Assembly: GCF_943737005.1 (NCBI RefSeq)
Contig: NZ_CALSFU010000021.1
Location: 1-64,000, forward strand
Origin: Achromobacter sp. Marseille-Q4962
Lineage (GTDB): Bacteria; Pseudomonadota; Gammaproteobacteria; Burkholderiales; Burkholderiaceae_B
DNA: 64,000 bases
Reading direction: 5' to 3'
The translations under genes and the position numbers were made by a program. The notes below the pieces were generated by a model. It searched no databases, was not told the DNA's origin, and saw nothing but the letters and a program-made list of their open reading frames with translations. Positions 55,631 to 63,032 of this stretch are shown here, in pieces (positions within the stretch are counted from its first letter, which is position 1; every line of letters starts with the position of its first letter).

Positions 55631-55660
55631 GCGCCGCGCGTCCCCGGGGACGCGCGGCGC
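55631..55660. terminator. 30-bp perfect palindrome between convergent genes
   Basis: Arms GCGCCGCGCGTCCCC and its exact reverse complement are directly adjacent, giving 15 perfect pairs around CCCCGGGG. It sits between the convergent hydrolase (ends 55559) and MFS gene (ends 55680). It has no T run on either side, so it may act as a bidirectional transcription barrier rather than a classical intrinsic terminator. Confidence 0.6.
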
Positions 55661-55679
55661 GCCGGCGCTCAGGCCCGGC

Positions 55680-56909
55680 TCAGTTGAGCACCCGGCCCTT
55701 GGTTTCCGGCAGCAGCAGCGCGGTCACGATCACGATGGCATAGGCCCCCGTGGCGAATGCGCCGATGGCCCAGGCCAGGCCGTGGGTCTGGCTCAGGAAA
55801 CCGACCAGGCTCGGAAACAGCGCGCCGATGCCGCGCCCGAAGTTGTAGGCGAAGCCCTGGCCGTTGGCGCGCACCTCGGTGGGAAACAGCTCCGTCAGGT
55901 AGGCGCCGATGCCGCTGAAGATGCCCGAGGCGGCAAAACCCAGCGGGAAGCCCAGGATCAGCATCTGATCGTCGCTCAGGGGCACCAGCGTGTAGATGTA
56001 GACCGACAGGGCCGACAGCACCGAGAAAATCAGCAGATTGGCGCGCCGGCCCAGCTTGTCGGCCATGTAGGCGCCCGCGATGTAGCCGCAGAACGAGCCG
56101 AGGATGATCACCATCAGATAACCGCCGGTGCCCAGCACCGACAGATGCCGCTCGGTCTTCAGGAAGGTCGGCAGCCAGGTCGTGATGGCGTAATAGCCGC
56201 CCTGCACGCCCGTGCACAGCACGGCCGACACCAGCGTGGTCTTGATGAGTTCGGGCGAGAAGATCTTCCAGAACGACGGCTTTTCGGCGGACGCGTCCAC
56301 CTTGGCGCGCGAACGCTGGAACACCTCGGGCTCCGGCACGTGCTTGCGGATGTAGAGCACCAGGAACGCGGGCGCCACGCCGATCCAGAAGAGCGAGCGC
56401 CAGGCCCACTCGGGCGGCAGCACCGAAAACGCCACCGTGTACAGAATGGCGGCCACGCCCCAGCCCACGGCCCAGCCGCTCTGCACCGTGCCCACCGCCT
56501 TGCCGCGGTGCTGCGCGCGCACGATCTCGCCCATCAGCACCGAGCCCACGGCCCATTCGCCGCCGAAGCCCAGCCCCTGCAGCGCCCTCAGCAGGAAAAG
56601 CTGCTCGAAATTCTGCGAGAAGCCGATGGCCACCGTGCAGATCGAGAACCACAGGATCGTGATCTGCAGCACGCGCACGCGCCCGTAGCGGTCGGCCAGG
56701 ATGCCGGCCAGCCAGCCGCCCACGGCCGAGAACAGCAGCGTCACCGTGCCCAGCATGCCGGCCTGGCCTTTCTCGATGCCCCACAGGTTGATGAGCGTGG
56801 AAATCACGAAGGTGAACACCATGAAATCCAGCGCATCGATGGCCCAGCCGCCGAAAGCGCCGATGAAAGTGCGGCGCTCGGTAGGATTCAGTTCTCTATA
56901 CCACTGCAT
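55680..56909 (-). CDS. Major facilitator superfamily transporter (AAHS/sialate-like)
   Basis: Inner-membrane proton symporter of 409 residues with 12 predicted helices. The motif between helices 2 and 3 is LADRYGRVRV, and the first helix has GWAIDALDFMVFTFV, as in carboxylate/aromatic-acid symporters. GLGFGGEWAVGSVLMGE matches the helix 4 block of that group. Third gene of a GntR-amidohydrolase-MFS operon, so it likely imports the substrate of the hydrolase. Confidence 0.9.
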   Translation of the reverse strand: MQWYRELNPTERRTFIGAFGGWAIDALDFMVFTFVISTLINLWGIEKGQAGMLGTVTLLFSAVGGWLAGILADRYGRVRVLQITILWFSICTVAIGFSQNFEQLFLLRALQGLGFGGEWAVGSVLMGEIVRAQHRGKAVGTVQSGWAVGWGVAAILYTVAFSVLPPEWAWRSLFWIGVAPAFLVLYIRKHVPEPEVFQRSRAKVDASAEKPSFWKIFSPELIKTTLVSAVLCTGVQGGYYAITTWLPTFLKTERHLSVLGTGGYLMVIILGSFCGYIAGAYMADKLGRRANLLIFSVLSALSVYIYTLVPLSDDQMLILGFPLGFAASGIFSGIGAYLTELFPTEVRANGQGFAYNFGRGIGALFPSLVGFLSQTHGLAWAIGAFATGAYAIVIVTALLLPETKGRVLN

Positions 56910-56975
56910 GATCTGTCTCTTGAGTCGTTGTATGAAGACGGGCCCGCCAGGGCCCGCCAGAAAAGTCGCGACGCG

Positions 56976-57881
56976 TCATGCCGCCGGAAAGCCGTAGAGC
57001 CGCTGGGGGTTCTCCACCAGGATGCGGCGCCGCAGTTCGGCCTCGGGCGCCCATTGCGCGAGCTGGTTGCGCAGTCGGCCCGTATTCACCATGGGCGAGA
57101 TGTGCACGTGCGGCCAGTCGCTGCCCCACACCATGCGGTCCGGCGCCGTCTCGATCAGCGCGCGCGCCCAGGGCGTCACGTCGGCATAGGCGTCGAACTG
57201 CGTGCCGATGCGGTACGCGCCCGAAAGCTTCACCCACCAGCCATGGTCGGCCACCATGTGCCGCAGCGCCTGGAAGCCCGGGCTCTGCAAGCCCTCGGCC
57301 ACCGGCATGTGGCCCATGTGGTCCACCACGCCCGGCACCGGCAGCTTGCGCATGCGCGGCAGCAATTCCGGCAACTGGCGCGCGTCCATCAGGAACTGCA
57401 TGTGCCAGCCCAGGTCCTTGATGCGGCTCGCCAGCGTCTCCATCGCGCCGAAGCCGATGCCGCCGCCGAACAGCACGTTGATGCGCAGCCCGCGCACGCC
57501 CGCCGCGTGCATGTCTTCCAGCTCGCGGTCCGTCACGTCGGGCCCCACCACGCCGATGCCCCGCAATTGATCCGGGTGGCGGCGCAGCACCTCCAGCATG
57601 TAGCGGTTGTCGGTGCCGTAGACGCTGATCTGCACCAGCACCCCGCGCGACATGCCCTGCGTCCCGAGCATGTCCAGGTACATGGACTCCGTGGCCGGAT
57701 GCGGCGTATAGGTGCGCTCCGGCACCATGGGATAGGCCGCCGCATCGTCGGCCACCACGTGAGCGTGCGTATCGCAGGCGCCCGGCGGAATCTCGAACGC
57801 GGCGGGCTCCTGTTGCGACAGCGGCAGCGGCGCCAGGCAATAGGGCACGTCCGCGTCCGGGCGCGGTCGGATGTCAGTCAT
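56976..57881 (-). CDS. Amidohydrolase-2 family hydrolase (2-pyrone-4,6-dicarboxylate-lactonase-like)
   Basis: TIM-barrel hydrolase of 301 residues. Metal/active-site motifs are CDTHAHVVAD, RGLRINVLFGG, VDHMGH, WVKLSGAYR and VWGSDWPHVHI, followed by LVENPQRLYGF at the C-terminus. Family members cleave lactones of aromatic or dicarboxylic acid catabolism. Substrate not assignable. It lies 32 bp after the GntR gene and 66 bp before the MFS gene. Confidence 0.88.
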   Translation of the reverse strand: MTDIRPRPDADVPYCLAPLPLSQQEPAAFEIPPGACDTHAHVVADDAAAYPMVPERTYTPHPATESMYLDMLGTQGMSRGVLVQISVYGTDNRYMLEVLRRHPDQLRGIGVVGPDVTDRELEDMHAAGVRGLRINVLFGGGIGFGAMETLASRIKDLGWHMQFLMDARQLPELLPRMRKLPVPGVVDHMGHMPVAEGLQSPGFQALRHMVADHGWWVKLSGAYRIGTQFDAYADVTPWARALIETAPDRMVWGSDWPHVHISPMVNTGRLRNQLAQWAPEAELRRRILVENPQRLYGFPAA

Positions 57882-57913
57882 GATTTGTCTCCATGGAAAT
57901 TACCTGCGACGGC

Positions 57914-58687
57914 TCAGTCTTTGCGCCTGCGCGCGCGCGGCGCGCCGTCGGAAGAGAAAGAAGGGGCGGCGGGCGTCGCGGCCGCCGGGGCGCCGTGCCG
58001 CAGGCCGAGGCGGTCCATGGCGCGCAGCAGGTGCGACACTGCCGCCGCGCGCGCCATCACCGCGTCGCGCGCCTCGATGGCCTCGAAGATCGCCACGTGC
58101 TCGCGATGCACCTGTTCCGGCAGGCCGGGCTCGCGCTGCGTGTTCTCGCGCGCGGTGCGCACCGTCTGGTAGAGCTGGGTATTGAGGTATTGCAGCAGCC
58201 GCAGGTGATATTTATTGCCGCAGGCCGCCGCGATGCGCGCATGGAACTCGATGTCGGCCGCGCTGCTGCCCGCGTCGCGCAGCCCGCTTTCCAGGCGCGC
58301 CAGGATCGCCGCCAGCGCGTCCACGTCGGCCTGGCTGCGGCGCTCCGCCGCCAGCGCGGCCACCGCGCTTTCCAGATCGAGCCGCAGCTCGTAGATCGCG
58401 GCCAGCTCGGCCGCGTCCAGTTCCTGTCGCCGGGGCAGCTGGAACCCCGTCTCCGGCGTCGTGGCCCGCACGATGCAGCCCACCCCTTGCCGGCTTTCGA
58501 TATACCCGTGCGCCCGCAGATGCTCGGTGACCTCGCGGATCACCATCGTGCTCACCCCATATGTCGCCGCCAGCTGCTTGCCCGTCGGCAGGCGCTCGCC
58601 CAGCGCATACTCGCCGCGCGCGATCCGGCCCAGCAGATCATCCAGGACCTGCCCGGTCAAAGTGCGGGGCCGCTTCAGCTTGAGCAT
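57914..58687 (-). CDS. GntR-family regulator, FadR/FCD type
   Basis: 257 residues. N-terminal winged helix (TLTGQVLDDLLGRIARGEYA, LPTGKQLAATYGVSTMVIRE) and an all-helical FCD effector domain (ELRLDLESAVAALAAERRSQ; FHARIAAACGNKYHL). FCD regulators usually sense small carboxylates with a bound metal. The C-terminus is basic (RARRRKD). First gene of the minus-strand catabolic operon and divergent from the racemase homologue. Confidence 0.9.
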   Translation of the reverse strand: MLKLKRPRTLTGQVLDDLLGRIARGEYALGERLPTGKQLAATYGVSTMVIREVTEHLRAHGYIESRQGVGCIVRATTPETGFQLPRRQELDAAELAAIYELRLDLESAVAALAAERRSQADVDALAAILARLESGLRDAGSSAADIEFHARIAAACGNKYHLRLLQYLNTQLYQTVRTARENTQREPGLPEQVHREHVAIFEAIEARDAVMARAAAVSHLLRAMDRLGLRHGAPAAATPAAPSFSSDGAPRARRRKD

Positions 58688-58930
58688 AATGGGGCGGCAT
58701 CTTACGTCTTCTTATTTTCATAAAACAGCGGGAAAACCCTTATCATCTCCGCGGACGCTCGCCTCCCCGGCCGATCTCCCCCGCGCGCCCGCTCCTGCGG
58801 AATACCGCCGCGACACGCCGGCGAATCGTCCACGCTCCGGACGCAGCCGGCGCAAATTCCGCCGCGGCCCTTTCCGGCAGGCATGGCTCGCGCTTAGACT
58901 GCCCGGCATCGACATCGCCCGGAATCGCTC

Positions 58931-59728
58931 GTGGAACACCGCCTGCACAAACCCATCGGCGTCTTCGACGCCGGCATCGGCAGCTATGCCATCGTCCAGG
59001 AAATCCAGCGCGCCCATCCCGCGCAAGACCTGCTCTACCTCGCCGACCGCGCCAGCTTTCCCTACGGAAGCAAAACCAAAGACGAGCTCGCGGCCGCGGT
59101 GCTGGCCGCCATCGAAGCGCTGGCCGCGCGCGGCGCCGCCGCCGTCGTGCTGGCCTCCAACGCGCCTTCGGTGGTGGTGCTGGACACGCTGCAAGACCGG
59201 CTGCCCTTGCCCGTGGTGGGCGTCTACCCGCCCGTGCGGGAGGCGCTGCGCGCCTCCCGCAGCGGCCACGTCGCCGTGCTCGGCGTACAGTCGCTCGTGT
59301 CCAGCGCGGAAATCCAGGCTTACATCCGGCGCGAAGCCGCGGGCGCCCGCGTCGAAACCGCCAACGCCTCGCCGCTGGTGGAACACGTCGAAAACGGCGA
59401 CTTCCTCGCCCGCCCCGCGCCCACCCAGGCCGCCGTGGACCGCTACATGGCGGACCTGCGGCGGCGCTGGCCAGACGTGGACGCCTGCACCCTGTCGTCC
59501 ACCCACCTGCCCTGGCTGCGGCCATACTTCGAACGGGCCGCGCCCGGCATGCATTTCATCGACCCCGCCCAAAGCGTGGTGGAACAACTGCGCCCCCGCT
59601 TCTCCCAGGGCCAAGGCCGCGTCGTCTGCCTGGCCACCGAATCTGCGGCCCATCCGCTCTCGGGATTGCAGGCCATGCTGGATACGCTGGGGGTGCGGTT
59701 GAAGCCGGAGTTGATCTCACTTCAATAA
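58931..59728 (+). CDS. Glutamate-racemase-like (MurI fold) protein with both catalytic Cys replaced by Ser
   Basis: 265 residues from a GTG start. The MurI scaffold is clear: PIGVFDAGIGSYAIVQEI, YLADRASFPYGSKTKDEL, VAVLGVQSLVSS and a C-terminal VVCLATESA. In MurI the two acid/base cysteines lie in ACNTAS and GCTHFP. Here the positions read ASNAPS (Ser76) and SSTHLP (Ser190), while D13 and H192 remain. A cofactor-independent racemase reaction of the normal kind is therefore doubtful. It is divergent from the GntR-amidohydrolase-MFS operon, so a catabolic rather than cell-wall role is likely. I leave the symbol blank. Confidence 0.85.
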   Translation: MEHRLHKPIGVFDAGIGSYAIVQEIQRAHPAQDLLYLADRASFPYGSKTKDELAAAVLAAIEALAARGAAAVVLASNAPSVVVLDTLQDRLPLPVVGVYPPVREALRASRSGHVAVLGVQSLVSSAEIQAYIRREAAGARVETANASPLVEHVENGDFLARPAPTQAAVDRYMADLRRRWPDVDACTLSSTHLPWLRPYFERAAPGMHFIDPAQSVVEQLRPRFSQGQGRVVCLATESAAHPLSGLQAMLDTLGVRLKPELISLQ

Positions 59729-60169
59729 ATCTCTGGCCATGAGCATGGCCTCGGGAATGTCTCGACATCGCGTAGACAACCTTTTCGCCGGCCATCGCTC
59801 GCATTCGAGCCACCTTTCGCATTACTCCGGTCAAGGGGTCGCGGCTCTTACTATTCGGGCTCGGCGCCAAGTTCAAGCCCTTGTATAGCCCACCCACCAC
59901 GCCTTCCGTCTCGCCCGGAACAAGAAGTAATGTGTCCGGAACACCGACAAAAGCCAATACCTCACCCCTCATCAAATCCTGCGTCCACATCAGGGCACGC
60001 TTCTGGGGCCGGCACGGATACCCGTGCGGAAGGCGTGGAACCTTGATGACAACGGAAACCCTGGATGCATTGGGAATCGTCGCCGCACGGTGAGCAGGAA
60101 AACGTCAGCAAACCGGATTTCGCCATGAGCAGAGCGCCCTCTTCCAGTAAGCAATGGCAGCTCACCCCT
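59729..60169. other. Unassigned stretch, possible degraded or unknown small gene on the minus strand
   Basis: 441 bp of visibly lower GC than its surroundings between the racemase homologue and the CopD-like gene. On the minus strand a 54-residue frame (60126 to 59962, Cys-rich start MAKSGLLTFSCSPCGDDSQC) overlaps a second frame (ATG 59990) that continues into the antisense of the racemase gene. The stretch of the latter before that overlap reads LAFVGVPDTLLLVPGETEGV, VGGLYKGLNLAPSPN and VVYAMSRHSRGHAHGQRFIE. I recognise neither. They could be one frameshifted gene or decayed sequence. Confidence 0.4.
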
Positions 60170-60610
60170 TCACCACGAGAAATAAAACATCCCCTTCGCC
60201 AGCACCAGAATCGCCGCCATATGGCACAGCACGCTGACGTGCAGCCGCTCGCGCAAGGCGTTGCCCAGGCGGTTGCGATGCGACAGGGTGAGCGCCGTGA
60301 CGACGTGCGCCAGCACGCTCACGGCCAGCACGATCTTGAGGGCGAGCAGCGCGGCGAAAGAGGAGCTGGCGGGATGCGCGAGCGCCGCGCGGTACTGCCA
60401 CGCCAGGTCCAGCCCGGCGAGGTACAGCGCCAGCACGGCCCAGGGCAGCACGGCGCGCACGCGCGGGCCCAGTTGCCGGCCCAGCGCCTTGCGCACCTCG
60501 GCGGGCAGGCGCTTTTGCACGGGTTCGAGAAACAGCACCTCGAACGCCACCGTGCCCACGAACAAGACGGCGGCAAACAGGTGAATGATGAGCAGCAGCG
60601 GATAGGTCAT
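60170..60610 (-). CDS. CopD-like small integral membrane protein
   Basis: 146-residue inner-membrane protein with four helices. The N-terminal YPLLLIIHLFAAVLFVGTVAFE and the later VLAHVVTALTLSHRN carry the spaced histidines of the CopD/YozB-like family, which may bind heme or copper. The role is unknown. It stands alone on the minus strand. Confidence 0.75.
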   Translation of the reverse strand: MTYPLLLIIHLFAAVLFVGTVAFEVLFLEPVQKRLPAEVRKALGRQLGPRVRAVLPWAVLALYLAGLDLAWQYRAALAHPASSSFAALLALKIVLAVSVLAHVVTALTLSHRNRLGNALRERLHVSVLCHMAAILVLAKGMFYFSW

Positions 60611-60857
60611 GCGGGTGTCTCCTGTGGATGACGGCGGCGGCGCGGCCCGCGGTCGGCCCGCCGGAACTTACGATAGCTTCAAATCATCCGTCCGCCCCTG
60701 CCGGGCCCGGCATGACCTGGATCAATCCCGCGCGCACGAAAGGGGCCGGGCCGCGGGTGCCGGCCTCTGACGTTGCCCTCTGACTCCGGCCCCTGGCGCT
60801 GCCGCCCGGCCCGAAAAGCGGAATAATGGCAGGCACCTTTCCCGCCACGGAGCCGCC

Positions 60858-61169
60858 ATGACCTCCACCGCCGATTCCGGCCGTCCGCTGCCCGACGCGC
60901 TGCCGCCGGGCGTGCATGCTTACGGCCACAGCCCGGTATTCACGCCGGAAACCCTCCCCGACGCCCTGAAAGCGGGCCACACGATCAAGGCCGGCACCTG
61001 GGGGCTGCTTGAAGTCCGGGAGGGCGCCCTGCGCTTCGTGCTGGACGATCCGCCCCACACCGAAGTGGTGCTGACGGCCGGCCAGCAGATCGTCATCGAG
61101 CCGGAAGTGCGGCATCACGTCGCGTTCGAGCAGCCGGGCAGCTTCCAGATCACGTTCTGCAGAGCGTAG
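60858..61169 (+). CDS. DUF1971 cupin-like protein (TehB C-terminal-domain-like)
   Basis: 103 residues. LPPGVHAYGHSPVFTPETLP, then HTIKAGTWGLLEVREGALRF and QQIVIEPEVRHHVAFEQPG, form a small beta-barrel of the DUF1971 family, often fused to or near tellurite/peroxide response genes. Conserved histidines suggest metal or ligand binding. No specific function can be assigned. It lies upstream of, but probably apart from, the FecI gene (about 200-bp gap with a Fur-like site). Confidence 0.82.
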   Translation: MTSTADSGRPLPDALPPGVHAYGHSPVFTPETLPDALKAGHTIKAGTWGLLEVREGALRFVLDDPPHTEVVLTAGQQIVIEPEVRHHVAFEQPGSFQITFCRA

Positions 61170-61273
61170 GCGCGCCGAAGGGGCTTCTCCCCCCGGCCGG
61201 CCGCGCCGCGAGCGGTCCCCCGCCCGAGGGGAAGGACGCATGCCGGGTTGACAAGCCCGGCGCCGCATCGGCA

Positions 61274-61294
61274 ATAATAACGATTACTATTTAT
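61274..61294 (+). promoter_or_regulatory. Probable Fur box before the FecI gene
   Basis: AATAATAACGATTACTATTT is an AT-rich array of NATWAT-like hexamers in GC-rich DNA, followed by ATGAAAATAGT. It lies about 80-100 bp ahead of the sigma factor start. Iron repression of fecI-type genes through Fur is established for this class. Confidence 0.65.
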
Positions 61295-61370
61295 GAAAAT
61301 AGTATGCGTGTGCAATGCCCTGGCGCCCCGGCTTCCGGCCCCCACGGCTTCATCGAAAGGCCCGATCCTG

Positions 61371-61892
61371 ATGAGTACGCCGGAATGCGTCTCCCCCTCT
61401 GCCGTCGAAACGCTGTATAGCGACCATCACTCCTGGCTCAGGCGATGGCTGCACCGCCGCCTGGGCAATGCGGAGCAGGCGGCCGACCTGGCGCACGACA
61501 CCTTCACCCGCCTGCTCAGCACCGACCGCATGCCCGCGCGGCTGGACGAGCCGCGCGCTTTTCTCACCACGGTCGCGCAGCGCCTGGTGTCCAACCACTG
61601 GCGCCGCGAAAAGCTCGAGCGCGCCTACCTGGAAGCGCTCAGCCGCATGCCCGAGCCCGCCGCGTGCTCGCCGGAAGCGCGGGCCATCGTGCTGGAAACC
61701 CTGATCGAACTCGACCGCCTGCTCGACGGCCTGCCCGCCATCGTGCGGCGCGCTTTCCTGATGTCGCAGCTCGACGGCCAGACCCATGCGCAGGTCGCCG
61801 AAGCGCTGGGCCTCTCGATTCCCACCGTCAAGCGCTATCTCGTCAAGGCGCTGCAACGCTGCTATTTTGCGGATCTCTCTTTTACGGGATGA
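61371..61892 (+). CDS. ECF sigma factor, FecI family
   Basis: Iron-starvation extracytoplasmic sigma factor of 173 residues. Region 2 is LYSDHHSWLRRWLHRRLGNA with AADLAHDTFTRLL, and region 4 is AIVRRAFLMSQLDGQTHAQV with IPTVKRYLVKALQRCY. The ATG at 61371 is chosen over an upstream GTG because it gives the standard N-terminus. Its stop overlaps the FecR start (ATGA). It is expected to transcribe the TonB receptor gene at 63033 when the receptor signals through FecR. Confidence 0.93.
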   Translation: MSTPECVSPSAVETLYSDHHSWLRRWLHRRLGNAEQAADLAHDTFTRLLSTDRMPARLDEPRAFLTTVAQRLVSNHWRREKLERAYLEALSRMPEPAACSPEARAIVLETLIELDRLLDGLPAIVRRAFLMSQLDGQTHAQVAEALGLSIPTVKRYLVKALQRCYFADLSFTG

Positions 61893-62932
61893 TCCCTGCC
61901 TTGGCCGCCTCCTCCTGGTACCGCAGCACCCGCGACGCCGCCGCCGTTTCCCCGGAGGTGGCGGAACGCGCGCTCGAATGGCTGCTGGAGCTGCAGGGCG
62001 AGCCCGTGCCGCCCGAGACCATGCAAGCCTGGCGCCGCTGGCGCGCCGCGCATCCCGACCACGAGCGCGCATGGCGGCGCATCGAGTCGGTGCGCGGCTC
62101 GCTGCAGCCGCTGGCCTCGCCGCTGAGCGCCGCCGCGGCGCAGGCCGCCCTGGCCCCTTCCGGCTCCCGCAACCGCCGCCGCGCCCTGAAGACACTGGCC
62201 CTGGCGGCATTCGCCGGCAGCGGCGCGTGGGGCGTGCGCGAGCACACGGTTTGGTGGCGCGCATGGACCTCCGACTACCGGACGGCGGTGGGCGAACACC
62301 GCAATCTGCTCCTGCCCGACGGCACGCGGCTCGTGTTGAACACGGGCAGCGCCATCGACCTGCGCTTCAGCGACGCCGAACGCCGCGTCGTGCTGGTGAC
62401 GGGCGAAATCTTCATCGCCACCGCCGCCGACGCCCATGCGCCCGCCCGGCCCTTCCTGGTCGAGACGGCGCAGGGCACGGCGCTCGCGCTGGGCACGCGC
62501 TACACGGTGCGCCAGCGCGAGCGCGATACCGATATCAGCGTGTTCGAGGGCGCGGTGCAGATCCAGCCGCGGCAGCGCGGCGCCGCGGCGCTGATCCTGC
62601 AAGCGGGCCGGCGCACGCGCTACACGGCACAGGCCGTGGCGGCTTCCGAGGCCGCCGATGAAGCCAGCGCCGCCTGGAAGGAAGGCTTCATCGTGGCGCG
62701 CGGCATGCGGCTGGACGATTTCCTGGCCGAACTCGGGCGCTACAGCCGCGACGCCCTCTCGTGCGACCCTGCCGTGGCAGGGTTGCGCGTTTCCGGCTCG
62801 TTTCCGGTACGCGACGCGCGCGCCGTGCTGGCCGCGCTAAGCGCCACGCTGGATCTGCGCGTGGACGAGCGCGACGCATTCTGGCGCGGGCGGACCCTGC
62901 GCCTGGCGCCGGCGGCGCGCGCCCCGGGCTGA
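61889..62932 (+). CDS. FecR-family anti-sigma/signal relay protein
   Basis: 347 residues. N-terminal cytoplasmic FecR_N domain (ALEWLLELQGEPVPPETMQA with HPDHERAWRR), a membrane segment near ALKTLALAAFAGSGAWGV, and a periplasmic FecR domain (TAVGEHRNLLLPDGTRLVLN, VVLVTGEIFIAT). The C-terminal SecA/STN-like portion ends in the receptor-interacting part (GMRLDDFLAELGRY). It couples ligand binding by the downstream receptor to FecI activity. Confidence 0.93.
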   Translation: MIPALAASSWYRSTRDAAAVSPEVAERALEWLLELQGEPVPPETMQAWRRWRAAHPDHERAWRRIESVRGSLQPLASPLSAAAAQAALAPSGSRNRRRALKTLALAAFAGSGAWGVREHTVWWRAWTSDYRTAVGEHRNLLLPDGTRLVLNTGSAIDLRFSDAERRVVLVTGEIFIATAADAHAPARPFLVETAQGTALALGTRYTVRQRERDTDISVFEGAVQIQPRQRGAAALILQAGRRTRYTAQAVAASEAADEASAAWKEGFIVARGMRLDDFLAELGRYSRDALSCDPAVAGLRVSGSFPVRDARAVLAALSATLDLRVDERDAFWRGRTLRLAPAARAPG

Positions 62933-63032
62933 GAGGCAGTTACAAAAAAGCGGGCGCCAGGCTGATCCGTTTTCTTGTCTCGGGTGTCAGGGGGAATGAA
63001 AACCTCCGTTCATTCCCTTGAAAGGCCCGTTC

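Noticed and set aside
58931-59728. Assignment as the cell-wall enzyme MurI
   Set aside because: Both catalytic cysteines are missing and the context is catabolic, so the symbol murI would mislead.
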